From contig DXVZ01000187.1 of assembly GCA_019417125.1 (NCBI GenBank), positions 9,278 through 21,393 of the forward strand: a DNA stretch of 12,116 nucleotides, written 5' to 3'. The stretch comes from Phascolarctobacterium sp. GTDB lineage: Bacteria > Bacillota > Negativicutes > Acidaminococcales > Acidaminococcaceae. The notes under the pieces were generated by a model. That model saw nothing but the letters and a program-made list of their open reading frames with translations, was not told the DNA's origin and did not search any database. Position numbers and translations under genes: made by a program. Positions 5,091 through 12,116 of this stretch are shown here, piece after piece (the first letter of the stretch is position 1; each line of letters opens with the position of its first letter).

Positions 5091-6149
5091 TTATTTAACT
5101 TTAAGGACAGCCCAGTCATCCATCCATTCAGGGCAAACCACGCAGCGGCTGCTCATGGCAAGGCTCGAAGTATCGCTTTCAAGGTCAACCGTTACTTTCG
5201 GAATATACTGCCCTTCATAGGTGTAATACTGGCGGTCTGTCTCCAGCTGGGTTACAGCGCCGTACAGGCGTTTACCGCGTCCCGGAATGCCGATAATCAT
5301 GTGGTCGTCCGGAATATAGGGGGTAAAGGTGCCGTCCTCGTCCTCGTAGCCGCCGTCATAAGCGTAAATATCAAGGTTCAGTGCGGAGATATAACCTACG
5401 CGCATCAGTTCGGGGCGCACAAGGCGCGGCTGAATGGACATCAGCGCCAAATTATCACGGCTCGGAACCAGCATATACTGGCGCAGCTGCTCATTGTTAA
5501 TCAGGTAGCTGGCTACATTCGCGGAGCAAATAGCCACGGTCGGGATTAAACCCGCGTTGCGGCGGATAGTCTGGGAAGCGGATTCAATATCATCGAACGG
5601 TTTTGCGGTAGCCGCGTTATCCCACGTTAAGCCGCTGCCGCTAATGGTAATTTTGTTATCGAAGCCGTCAAAGGTAATGGTGTCGATAATAGAGGTCTTG
5701 CCGTCATCGGCATAGCCTGCAACTTGATAACTGCCGTTGATAAGCGCCTGCGCGGCCATCCATTCTTCGCGGCGGACAATACTGTCAACAAGCTCTGCCA
5801 TGTCGTAAGCGCGCAGCGCCTGGGCACGTTCTGCCGGAGTACGCTGGCTGTAAATGGTTTCGCCGAAGCCGCGGCGCATAATGTCCGATGCTTCGATTAC
5901 ACGTTTAGGTTTCATCAGCGGCGCTTTATATACACGCAGCTGGCTGCCGGAACGCGCCATATTAACGCCTTTAGCGCCGGGAGTTACAAACGGCGCCATT
6001 TTGCGCGTGCCTTTACGGTATTCCATTTCTACCGTTTCTGTAACAAAGGTGCGCACATCCGGGAAAAAGGTATCGATAAGGACAGTAGTAGGTTTAAAGC
6101 TGCGTTCTACCACGCCTAAAAGTGTTCTGGTGTCGTCAAGGTTAATCAT
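5091..6149 (-). CDS. Major capsid protein (lambda gpE family)
   Basis: 352 residues; lambda gpE is 341. It forms the icosahedral HK97-fold shell. The N-terminal region (LGVVERSFKPTTVLIDTFFP, then FVTETVEMEYRKGTRKMAPF and the GVNMARSGSQLRVYKAP segment) has the family pattern of an F-F-P motif followed by the E-loop strand. The helix near residues 107-140 (RTPAERAQALRAYDMAELVD then IVRREEWMAAQAL) corresponds to the spine-helix region, and the second half includes IPTVAICSANVASYLINNEQ and IPDDHMIIGIPGRG. AGGAGG eight bases ahead of the ATG gives strong translation, as expected for the most abundant head protein. It follows the decoration gene, as in lambda. Confidence 0.95.
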   Translation of the reverse strand: MINLDDTRTLLGVVERSFKPTTVLIDTFFPDVRTFVTETVEMEYRKGTRKMAPFVTPGAKGVNMARSGSQLRVYKAPLMKPKRVIEASDIMRRGFGETIYSQRTPAERAQALRAYDMAELVDSIVRREEWMAAQALINGSYQVAGYADDGKTSIIDTITFDGFDNKITISGSGLTWDNAATAKPFDDIESASQTIRRNAGLIPTVAICSANVASYLINNEQLRQYMLVPSRDNLALMSIQPRLVRPELMRVGYISALNLDIYAYDGGYEDEDGTFTPYIPDDHMIIGIPGRGKRLYGAVTQLETDRQYYTYEGQYIPKVTVDLESDTSSLAMSSRCVVCPEWMDDWAVLKVK

Positions 6150-6162
6150 CTGTTAATCCTCC

Positions 6163-6546
6163 TTATGCTTTAATGCTGGTCAGGTAAATACCAACGTCAC
6201 GCAGTTCTTCTTCGTGTGCGTCAACGGTATCGCCGCTGGCGGCAACAAGTCTTTCGCGGTTAAACAGCCCGCGGGTATAAACGGTTACGGAAATATCGCT
6301 GGTGTCATCGCCCTGCGTAACCTCCGCCGCCAATACAGCGGATGCTACCGGCACGCTGGTCCCCGCTTTAGCCGCAACAACGTATTTGCCGCTGGTACTG
6401 TCAACAGCAAGCAGCGTGCCTTTTGGCACTACGGTTTTGGCGGCCACACTGCTAAGCAAGCCGTTTTTAGTAAGCGGCGTAACAGCAGTGCCGCCAATAA
6501 GTTCGTCATAATGTACGCCCTGCAATTCTTCTACCAAGTTTGCCAT
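6163..6546 (-). CDS. Head decoration protein (lambda gpD family)
   Basis: 127 residues; lambda gpD is 110. Trimers of this protein bind and stabilise the expanded capsid. The sequence contains the family pattern: a glycine-rich beta segment PKGTLLAVDSTSGKYVVAAK, then SVTVYTRGLFNRERLVAASG, and the closing DVGIYLTSIKA (compare the 'r-x-x-G-I-Y-L-t' ending of the family). The start ATG shares one base with the stop of the protease/scaffold gene (TAATG), and GGAGG lies within the last codons of that gene. Translation is therefore coupled to scaffold synthesis. The major capsid gene begins 14 bases downstream. Confidence 0.93.
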   Translation of the reverse strand: MANLVEELQGVHYDELIGGTAVTPLTKNGLLSSVAAKTVVPKGTLLAVDSTSGKYVVAAKAGTSVPVASAVLAAEVTQGDDTSDISVTVYTRGLFNRERLVAASGDTVDAHEEELRDVGIYLTSIKA

Positions 6547-7019
6547 TATTTTGCACCTCCGAATTTTTTATTCATAACCTGCGCCATAGCGTCCATGGCT
6601 TTGGCGTCTGCCGCTTTTTCCAGTGCTGCATTATCTGCCGCAGCGGTGCCGATGCCTTCCACGCCGCTTGCTTTATTATCACCAATCATGCTGGCAACAA
6701 GCTGCTGCGCTGCGTTCTGCGCAGCCGGTACGGTTTTCACTGCATCGATGTACGGTTTTACGTCATCAGCAGTTTTGCCATTCTTTTTAGCTTCGGCGAT
6801 AATAGCCGTCACGGCAGGGTTCTCGCCGCCATCCAGCGCTTCCAATGCTGCTACACGCTGGCGCTCAGCTTCTACCGCGTTTTTGGCAATCTGCTCTGCG
6901 TCCACTGCCGGCTGCTGGTTCTGCACGGCAGGCGCTGCGTTCTGCGCCGTTACCGCCTGCTGATTGTCATCAAGTTTATCAAGCAAGCCGTTTAAAAATG
7001 CCTCCAGTTTGTTGTTCAT
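6546..7019 (-). CDS. Nested in-frame capsid scaffold (Nu3-like)
   Basis: 157 residues, identical to residues 225-381 of the protease gene, starting at an internal ATG (MNNKLEAFLNGLLDKLDDNQ). An excellent ribosome binding site, GGAGGT, lies seven bases upstream within the coding sequence. The body is a charged helical region (AEQIAKNAVEAERQRVAALE) with Q/A-rich linkers and ends MAQVMNKKFGGAK. In lambda, Nu3 arises the same way from within gene C and is the major internal scaffold of the prohead. Independent expression is inferred from the ribosome binding site and the precedent. Confidence 0.8.
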   Translation of the reverse strand: MNNKLEAFLNGLLDKLDDNQQAVTAQNAAPAVQNQQPAVDAEQIAKNAVEAERQRVAALEALDGGENPAVTAIIAEAKKNGKTADDVKPYIDAVKTVPAAQNAAQQLVASMIGDNKASGVEGIGTAAADNAALEKAADAKAMDAMAQVMNKKFGGAK

Positions 7020-7691
7020 GCTTTTTACCTCCGTTTGATTATTAATGCACGCTTTTAGTGCATCCTGATTTTTAAAATTTTTAATGTCAAAGCTAACGCT
7101 GTTCACCACAAGGCTGCTGCCGTTTAATACGGGGCTGACGCTGCCCTGAATTTCATCAATAAAGCCTTTTTCCAGGCACTCCGCCGCGCCCATCCACGTT
7201 TCGGCGTCCATCATTGCCGCCAGTTCCTCGGCGCTTGCCTTACAGCGCTTACGGTATGCAGCCACGATGCTGCCTTTAATCGCGTTCAGCGCCTCGGCTG
7301 CTTTTAGCAGCTCATCCGCGCCGTAATAATCGCTTAGCCCGATAGCAGGGTTATGTATCATAAACAGTGCGTTGCCCGGCATGATAATCCTGTCGCCGGC
7401 AACGGCAATAATGGTTGCCGCCGATGCCGCAAGCCCGTCAATTACTACCGTTACCCTGCCTTTATATGCTATAAGCTGGTTGTGGATGGCGTGCGCAGCA
7501 AATACATCACCGCCGCCGCTGTTAATGCGCACGGTTACGTCCCTGCCGCCCAGGCTTTCCAGGTCTTCCGAAAAAGACCGGTGCGTTACTTCATCGCCCC
7601 ACCAGCTGCTTTCGCCTGCAATGGGCCCATACAGTAAAATCTCGCTGTTGCCGTTAACTTCGTTTTTTACCTGCCAAAATTTACTAGGCAT
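6546..7691 (-). CDS. ClpP-type prohead protease fused to scaffold (lambda gpC type)
   Basis: 381 residues from the ATG at 7691, chosen because GGGAGGTG lies eight to nine bases upstream; the open frame extends further but without a start signal. The N-terminal ClpP-like serine protease domain (about residues 12-182) shows RINSGGGDVFAAHAIHNQLI, the nucleophile S90 in DGLAASAAT, the histidine H113 in MIHNPAIG, and D162 in MMDAETWMGAAE as the likely third catalytic residue. A linker (residues 183-224) leads to a helical, alanine/glutamine-rich scaffold domain (225-381). It processes scaffold and portal during head maturation inside the prohead. The start overlaps the portal stop by eight bases. 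Confidence 0.93.
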   Translation of the reverse strand: MPSKFWQVKNEVNGNSEILLYGPIAGESSWWGDEVTHRSFSEDLESLGGRDVTVRINSGGGDVFAAHAIHNQLIAYKGRVTVVIDGLAASAATIIAVAGDRIIMPGNALFMIHNPAIGLSDYYGADELLKAAEALNAIKGSIVAAYRKRCKASAEELAAMMDAETWMGAAECLEKGFIDEIQGSVSPVLNGSSLVVNSVSFDIKNFKNQDALKACINNQTEVKSMNNKLEAFLNGLLDKLDDNQQAVTAQNAAPAVQNQQPAVDAEQIAKNAVEAERQRVAALEALDGGENPAVTAIIAEAKKNGKTADDVKPYIDAVKTVPAAQNAAQQLVASMIGDNKASGVEGIGTAAADNAALEKAADAKAMDAMAQVMNKKFGGAK

Positions 7692-9306
7692 TATTTGTTT
7701 CACCTCCCACGCTGTCGCCGCCGGTATTATCTGCCCGCGGCACTTCAAGCCCTTTACTTTGCCAGGTGCTGTGTTCAATGGCAATCTGGTCAATGTTGTT
7801 ATCGTAATCGGTGCCGGTAAGTTCTGCCGCCTCGCGCTCGCCGGTCGATAAACCGTATTTAATGCGCAGCGCCGCACCGTTTACTTCTTTAACCGGGTCT
7901 AAGAGGCCCATTACCGGGCCGAACCAGTCCGCACCGCTCCACGCTTTTGTAATAACCGGGTCCGTGCCAAAGCCCGGCGCTTTTATGCGGCCAATGGCAA
8001 CGGCTTCCGCAAGCCAGCTTTCGTAAATCGGCTGGCAGAAGTCACGGGCAAACCAGGTGCGCCGCGTCCTAAACACCGCCGCAGCCTGCAAAAGCGCTGC
8101 GCGCGCTGCCGAATAGCTTGACTGGAAACGGCTTAGCAAAACCTCTGACGGTATACCAAGCGATGCGCCAATCTGGCAGATAAGGTTATTTACAAACGGT
8201 TCAAAGGTTGACAGGTTACGGCTGCCGTCAATGGCTTTAACGTCAATGCCTTCCGGCAACAAATTAAGCGTGCCAGCGCCGACTTCGATACCGTCCAAAT
8301 CCTCCGGCGCAACGCGTTCATGCGGCCCGTAAGTGCTTGCCAGCACATCGCCCATATTGTTTGTGCTGCCGGTGCCGCTGGTGAAAAACAGGGTAAAATA
8401 GCTTTTGACAATTGCCGCCGTAAGTTCCGCCGATGTATAGCGGCTTACCTGCTTTAACACTTCAATCGCAGGCGCGATATACGGCACGCCGCGGTACTGT
8501 TCCGGGCGTTCTTCGTGGCTGATTTGCAGCACATTACGCCTGCCGCTGCGTTTTCCAAAGGCTTCTACCCTTACCCAGTCCAAATTGCCTGCGGGATTTG
8601 TTAAATCAAACGGCACGCGGTTGGCAATCCAGTACGCAACAACAGCGCCGTCTGCGTCAATCTCCACGCCGCTGATAATGCGGTTGCCGGTATTGGGGTT
8701 GATTGTCTCCACCGTCCACGGCGATACCGGGCCGAAAGCCGTGGCGGCATCCGGATTGCAGACGCGGCTTGCTTCAAACAGCTGGATGCGCGTACAGTAT
8801 GGGCAGCACGGCAGCGGCTTACGGTACTTAATAGCCGCCCAGGCGTCACCGTCAATCAGATAAGACAAGTAAACAATGTCCTGCATATCGTAAAAATTGT
8901 TTTTACGGTACAAATCGCAGGCATTGCTTTCTGCCCACAGGTTAAACTCGCGTACAGTGTGGCGCTGCCACTCTTTAGCCTGGTCTGCCGAAAGCCCTAA
9001 AAGCTTATAATCTATCTTTGGCGATACTCTAAGCCCTGCGCCGATGACATTGTTGCGGCTGCTGTTAATTGCACCGGCACCGACTGCCGAATTATAAAAT
9101 AAATCCGTACTGCGGCTGCGCAAGAGGGGCAGGTTAACATCAACATCTGCTTTTGTGCTGGATTTCAGGGGGTAATATCCTTTCAAAGCCGTCCTTGTCC
9201 TGCTCGCCCCGCCTTCGCTGTAACCGCTGTTAATAACAAAAGGCGCGGATGCCTGTCTGGTAGGATGCCGCGCCCGTGCCGGGTATGTTTTTTTACGTTT
9301 TTTCAT
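7684..9306 (-). CDS. Portal protein (lambda gpB family)
   Basis: 540 residues; lambda gpB is 533. The dodecameric portal sits at one capsid vertex and is the channel for DNA entry and exit. The N-terminal tail is basic (MKKRKKTYPARARHPTRQ). The family signature follows: LPLLRSRSTDLFYNSAVGAG and INSSRNNVIGAGLRVSPKID (residues about 60-98). Later segments include FYDMQDIVYLSYLIDGDAW, the two-cysteine PCCPYC, HEERPEQYRGVPYIAPAIEV, and the conserved GIPSEVLLSRFQSSYSAARA (about residues 388-407) with the downstream helix. AGGAGG about nine bases before the ATG supports the start. The stop overlaps the protease start by eight bases. Confidence 0.95.
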   Translation of the reverse strand: MKKRKKTYPARARHPTRQASAPFVINSGYSEGGASRTRTALKGYYPLKSSTKADVDVNLPLLRSRSTDLFYNSAVGAGAINSSRNNVIGAGLRVSPKIDYKLLGLSADQAKEWQRHTVREFNLWAESNACDLYRKNNFYDMQDIVYLSYLIDGDAWAAIKYRKPLPCCPYCTRIQLFEASRVCNPDAATAFGPVSPWTVETINPNTGNRIISGVEIDADGAVVAYWIANRVPFDLTNPAGNLDWVRVEAFGKRSGRRNVLQISHEERPEQYRGVPYIAPAIEVLKQVSRYTSAELTAAIVKSYFTLFFTSGTGSTNNMGDVLASTYGPHERVAPEDLDGIEVGAGTLNLLPEGIDVKAIDGSRNLSTFEPFVNNLICQIGASLGIPSEVLLSRFQSSYSAARAALLQAAAVFRTRRTWFARDFCQPIYESWLAEAVAIGRIKAPGFGTDPVITKAWSGADWFGPVMGLLDPVKEVNGAALRIKYGLSTGEREAAELTGTDYDNNIDQIAIEHSTWQSKGLEVPRADNTGGDSVGGETNNA

Positions 9307-9319
9307 ATGGTTTTGCCTC

Positions 9320-9541
9320 CTAATCCCGCATAATTACCTGCATCGCGCGGCGCGCACCGCTTCCGCTGCCGTCAACTGTCGCACCGGAGGCAATAAGGCT
9401 GCTGATTGCCTCTTGTATTTCCGATAAATTTGCCCTGGTCAGCGTGCGGTTGCCGATTTTATAGCTCTGCCCGGCAATCAAAATTGCTTTTTCAGCCTCT
9501 AAATATTGTTTCAACCTCAGGTTTAAAACTTCATTCGCCAA
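9320..9541 (-). CDS. Small head-tail joining protein (gpW position; DUF6148-like)
   Basis: 73 residues between terminase and portal genes, the place of lambda gpW (68 residues), a head-completion protein needed for FII binding. The sequence is a helix (LNLRLKQYLEAEKAILIAGQ), a beta hairpin (SYKIGNRTLTRANL) and a second helix (SEIQEAISSLIAS), then a Gly/Ser-rich basic tail. The helix-hairpin-helix order is like gpW, while the wording G-Q-S-Y-x-I-G-x-R-T-L-T-R-A-x-L recalls the DUF6148 phage family. It begins two bases after the large terminase stop and ends 13 bases before the portal start. Confidence 0.8.
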   Translation of the reverse strand: MANEVLNLRLKQYLEAEKAILIAGQSYKIGNRTLTRANLSEIQEAISSLIASGATVDGSGSGARRAMQVIMRD

Positions 9542-9543
9542 TG

Positions 9544-11475
9544 TTAATCACCCCTTAATCCACGTTTTATACAGCCAAAACGGCGTTTTCCGCTGCTATT
9601 TGGCGTTTTTTGCACTGTTTTTTCTGCATTTTCGGTACTTTTTCCGTTGCCAATCAGTGTTTTTAGCTGCTGCCAGTCAACATTCATGCTGGCAAGGCAG
9701 GCAAGGTTATACACACGCAGGTCAAGCGGTTCGTTGCGCTTATCCTTGGCGATATTTTCCCACTGCCATATGATACGCCCGTTTTTCTTGCGGGCAACGC
9801 GCTGTTCGGCTATAAGCCCGCGGAAATAAATATCATCATAACCGCGGTTCCACAAAATTTCGCTTATTGCCTCATTCTCCTGCCGGTCCAGCGGAAAATG
9901 AAAATATTTCGGGCCCGGCACGTCAATGGCAAGCCTGTCCATAACGTACTGCTTACCGCTGTCGGTGCCGATGAGCACCAGCGGTATTGTTCTATTACCC
10001 GCCGCCGTTACTTTGGCGTATTTGTGGATTATCGGCACGCCAGGCGTAGATGCGCCCTTAACAGCAAACCGTTGCCGTGCCAGCCGCCGCAGGCTGTATG
10101 CGTAAACCTCTTTGCTGTAATGGCCGCCGCTGTCAATAAACGTGCGCGGCACAATAAGCCCCGTACCGTTTTTAAAACGGTATTCGCGGTCCAGCTGCTC
10201 ATCCAGCGCCGCCCATACTTCCGGCGTATCCGGCGCGCCGAGGATAATGCCTTTTTTAATGCCCCAGCACTCTTCATCTTCACCCCAGCCGCAAATTTCG
10301 TACTCCAGGCGGTTGTCCTGCACGTCCACCGCCGCCGTTAAAATCAAAACGCCGTCCGGCAGTTCCGCACCGTACTGTTCGCGGCGCTGCAAAAATTTAT
10401 CCGTGCTGTCAAAAGCGCCTTTGCGTTCGTATGCTTCGCCAAAGCGCGTATTGACGATAACTTTTTCTCGCTCTGGGTCGCCTTTGGCTTCCAGCCATTC
10501 CTGCATCACCGCCGCCCAGCTCAGCCACGGCGATGCCCAGCAGTTAACAAAAAAGCTCCGGACGCCTTTTTCCAGCGCCGAAGCATTTTGCGCAACATAT
10601 TTCTGCGGTGCGCGCTGCATCTGTTCTTCTGTAAAGCTAAAGCCGCAGTCTGGGCAGCGCCATTTAACGCTGTGCACTTTAACGTGCTTCCTGCCCTTTT
10701 TATCCTCTACCGTTTCGTGTTCCGTCACCATCTGCCGGTGCGTAATTAAGTGGTATTCGTGGCAGTTCGGGCACTCGTGCTGCCATTCTTCCTGCGTGCC
10801 TTCGTGGTATTCTTCTTCAATACGGCTTTCGCCGGATATGGTAGGCGTACTGAATATGCCCATGCGCCGGTCCCAAAATGTCGTCATACGCTTTGCTGCA
10901 AGGTCAACCGGGTCGCCTTCCGTGCCGGCGCTGTTCGGGAAGCGGTCCACTTCGTCCGCCAGCAGTATTTTAATCGGGCGGCTGGCAAGGCCCGCCGGAC
11001 TGTTTGCTCCACCCATAATTAAGCGCCCGCCTGGGAACAGTTTCGACAGGATTGTATTGCCGCTTTCGCGCGTTTTCACGTCCCGGAAAATATCGCGCAG
11101 CACTTTGGTGTCGCGTATCATCGGCGCGATACGGCTTTTGCTGTAATCCTGCGCCATGTCGATAGTAGGCTGTATCATCAGTATCGGCGCAGGCGCCAGG
11201 TGGGAATACCTGCCGATGACATTATTCATAATGTCTGATTTTCCTATCTGCGCGGCGCTCATAACAGCTACTTTCCAAACCTTTGGCTGCGTAAAAGCGT
11301 TCATAATCCCGCGCTGATACGGTGCGCGGTCAGTGCGCCACCGCCCTGGTTCGGACGATGCTTCACTGGACAGCATTCTGTACCTATCCGCCCAGTCCGA
11401 TACAGTTAAATTCGGCAGCGGCCGCAGCGCAATTTTGGCAATGCGTTGAAACAATTTAACTGTTTTCTGTTCCAT
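9544..11475 (-). CDS. Terminase large subunit (lambda gpA family)
   Basis: 643 residues from the ATG at 11475; lambda gpA is 641. It is the DNA-packaging ATPase and endonuclease. The start is chosen from AGGAGG five bases upstream, rather than a TTG codon at 11490. The ATPase domain carries a Walker A-like SAAQIGKS (73-80), Walker B ILLADEVD (170-177) and a coupling-type STPT (209-212). Two CxxC pairs (C235/C238 in CPNC and C274/C277 in CPDC) form a likely zinc ribbon. The nuclease domain shows D384 in LTAAVDVQDN and D448 in FIDSGGHYSK. The C-terminus is basic and probably contacts the portal. The gene starts inside the end of the small subunit gene (20-base overlap), coupling their synthesis. 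Confidence 0.95.
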   Translation of the reverse strand: MEQKTVKLFQRIAKIALRPLPNLTVSDWADRYRMLSSEASSEPGRWRTDRAPYQRGIMNAFTQPKVWKVAVMSAAQIGKSDIMNNVIGRYSHLAPAPILMIQPTIDMAQDYSKSRIAPMIRDTKVLRDIFRDVKTRESGNTILSKLFPGGRLIMGGANSPAGLASRPIKILLADEVDRFPNSAGTEGDPVDLAAKRMTTFWDRRMGIFSTPTISGESRIEEEYHEGTQEEWQHECPNCHEYHLITHRQMVTEHETVEDKKGRKHVKVHSVKWRCPDCGFSFTEEQMQRAPQKYVAQNASALEKGVRSFFVNCWASPWLSWAAVMQEWLEAKGDPEREKVIVNTRFGEAYERKGAFDSTDKFLQRREQYGAELPDGVLILTAAVDVQDNRLEYEICGWGEDEECWGIKKGIILGAPDTPEVWAALDEQLDREYRFKNGTGLIVPRTFIDSGGHYSKEVYAYSLRRLARQRFAVKGASTPGVPIIHKYAKVTAAGNRTIPLVLIGTDSGKQYVMDRLAIDVPGPKYFHFPLDRQENEAISEILWNRGYDDIYFRGLIAEQRVARKKNGRIIWQWENIAKDKRNEPLDLRVYNLACLASMNVDWQQLKTLIGNGKSTENAEKTVQKTPNSSGKRRFGCIKRGLRGD

Positions 11476-11947
11476 TGCTGCCTCCTGCAAACATGTCCGG
11501 GCTGTAATCGCTTAATTCTGTCAGCCTTGCATGTATTTCGTCCGTCAATACTTGGTCTATATAATCTTTATCGCGGTTGGCAAGCTGTGGTGCCATTTTA
11601 GCGGGCAATCCCAAAAGCTGGCTGCGCAGATTGGTAAGCATATCCGTCATTGCAAGTTCAACGTCTGCCGCTTCGTGGACTTCGTTATTGCGTTTTTGCA
11701 GTTCCAGCTCCGCCAGCTGACGTTTCGCTTTCTCATGCAGCGCTTTTTCTGCCATAAAATCTATAGCTTCATCGCTTTGGAATTTAAAGCTGTAAAATTC
11801 TGCAATGGCTTCCGGCAGCACAAAATCACCTTCCGGCTGCCTTGTTATAATCTTTTCCTCTGCCAACTGGTTTATGCGCCGTTGCGTAATGTTCAATAGC
11901 TTTGCCAGTTCTCCGGTGTTGCCTCTTATTTCAATTTTTTTGCCCAT
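11456..11947 (-). CDS. Terminase small subunit (Nu1-like)
   Basis: 163 residues from ATG at 11947 (GGTGA five bases upstream); a GTG nine bases earlier (11956) is possible. It recognises the packaging site and positions the large subunit. Residues 10-40 form a winged helix-turn-helix of Nu1/MerR style: TGELAKLLNITQRRINQLAE then EKIITRQPEGDFVL. A charged helix about 64-90 (MAEKALHEKAKRQLAELELQ) is the likely dimer or coiled-coil element. The segment LLGLPAKMAPQLA (111-123) is typical of phage Nu1-like proteins, and the C-terminal part probably binds the large subunit. It is the first gene of the visible late operon. Confidence 0.9.
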   Translation of the reverse strand: MGKKIEIRGNTGELAKLLNITQRRINQLAEEKIITRQPEGDFVLPEAIAEFYSFKFQSDEAIDFMAEKALHEKAKRQLAELELQKRNNEVHEAADVELAMTDMLTNLRSQLLGLPAKMAPQLANRDKDYIDQVLTDEIHARLTELSDYSPDMFAGGSNGTENS

Positions 11948-11971
11948 CTTTATCACCAGCTCTATAAATGC

Positions 11972-12009
11972 AAAACTGGAAATTTTCTGATGTCAAAATT
12001 TCCAGTTTT
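11972..12009. repeat. Perfect 15-bp inverted repeat upstream of terminase
   Basis: Arms AAAACTGGAAATTTT (11972-11986) and AAAATTTCCAGTTTT (11995-12009) are perfectly complementary with an 8-base loop, CTGATGTC. The outer ends are T runs on both strands, so it could be a weak bidirectional terminator. The stem has few GC pairs, and the length and symmetry also suit a protein-binding operator for a late regulator. It lies 25 bp upstream of the small terminase start. Confidence 0.75.
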
Positions 12010-12038
12010 TCCCAAAATTCTCGTTTAAAAAATTACTT

Positions 12039-12051
12039 GCAAAATTTTTGC
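12039..12051. repeat. Short inverted repeat GCAAAA-T-TTTTGC
   Basis: Perfect 6-bp arms around a single central base in the late-operon upstream region. It could be a regulator half-site pair, but chance occurrence in AT-rich DNA is plausible. Confidence 0.35.
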
Positions 12052-12083
12052 GCATTATTTGGATATTTTTTATTTATTATTTT

Positions 12084-12098
12084 TACAATTTAATTGTA
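12084..12098. repeat. Short inverted repeat TACAATT-T-AATTGTA
   Basis: Perfect 7-bp arms around one central base near the right edge. Size and symmetry fit a dimeric repressor or activator operator. No second copy of the same word is present in the window. Confidence 0.4.
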
Positions 12099-12116
12099 GT
12101 ATTTTGTGAATAAATA

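Larger units (their letters stand above)
11948..12116 (-). promoter_or_regulatory. AT-rich intergenic region upstream of the late operon
   Basis: No gene fits here. The region is much richer in A and T than the structural genes and contains three separate inverted repeats (see the separate entries). On the minus strand a TTGACA (11996-11991) lies at the loop edge of the large repeat. At 17-base spacing it meets only TTGCAT, so a factor-dependent late promoter is more likely than a plain sigma-70 one. The real start point cannot be set from sequence alone, and the promoter might lie beyond the window. Confidence 0.45.

Noticed and set aside
6214..6963. Plus-strand ORF of 249 codons across the decoration and scaffold genes
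   Set aside because: Crosses two strongly supported minus-strand genes and reads as alanine/serine/cysteine-rich shadow sequence.
7692..7877. Extra 62 codons at the N-terminus of the protease frame
   Set aside because: No ribosome binding site for the upstream start and full overlap with the portal gene; the ATG at 7691 has GGGAGGTG and the expected protease start.
10142..11146. Plus-strand ORF of 334 codons opposite the large terminase gene
   Set aside because: Serine/cysteine/arginine-rich translation typical of reverse-strand reading of coding DNA; no promoter or ribosome binding site, and the minus strand holds clear terminase motifs.
1..12116. CRISPR arrays, tRNA or rRNA genes, insertion sequences, integrase or attachment sites
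   Set aside because: No spaced direct repeats, cloverleaf sequence, transposase or recombinase motifs were seen anywhere in the window.

Overview
This window is the head and first tail part of the late (virion) operon of a temperate-type bacteriophage or prophage. All structural genes are on the minus strand, so the transcript enters at the right edge (about 12.0 kb) and runs left. Gene order and protein sequence give two modules. The first is a lambda-type packaging and head module: Nu1-like small terminase, gpA-type large terminase, gpW-position connector, portal, ClpP-fold head protease with a nested in-frame scaffold, gpD-like decoration protein, gpE-type capsid protein, an FI-position protein, FII-like connector, gpZ-like and gpU-position tail genes. 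The second is a P2-type contractile tail module: tail sheath, 172-residue tail tube, the E / E+E' tail assembly chaperone pair, and the start of the tape measure gene, cut by the left edge. The module joint lies at about 3.06-3.33 kb.

Genes are tightly packed (TAATG and ATGA stop/start overlaps) and most have strong AGGAGG-type ribosome binding sites. This, the moderate GC content and the mix of proteobacterial-like phage modules suggest a Firmicutes host, perhaps a Negativicute. That host guess is inference; no host gene is present.

Two features stand out at the left end. First, the tail chaperone gene carries a T TTT TTA slippery heptamer four codons before its stop. A -1 shift there opens 56 more codons that look like the P2 E' domain; no single-frame ORF shows this part. 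Second, a complete plus-strand cassette is inserted between E' and the tape measure gene: an extended -10 promoter, a strong ribosome binding site, a 96-residue three-helix membrane protein and a rho-independent terminator. This is the architecture of a phage moron. Its terminator overlaps the last codons of E' and its promoter overlaps the tape measure ribosome binding site. The late transcript must therefore cross it in antisense, leaving about 347 nt untranslated upstream of the tape measure gene.

The AT-rich stretch at the right end (11948-12116), upstream of the first packaging gene, holds no gene but three inverted repeats, one with perfect 15-bp arms. It probably controls entry into the late operon.
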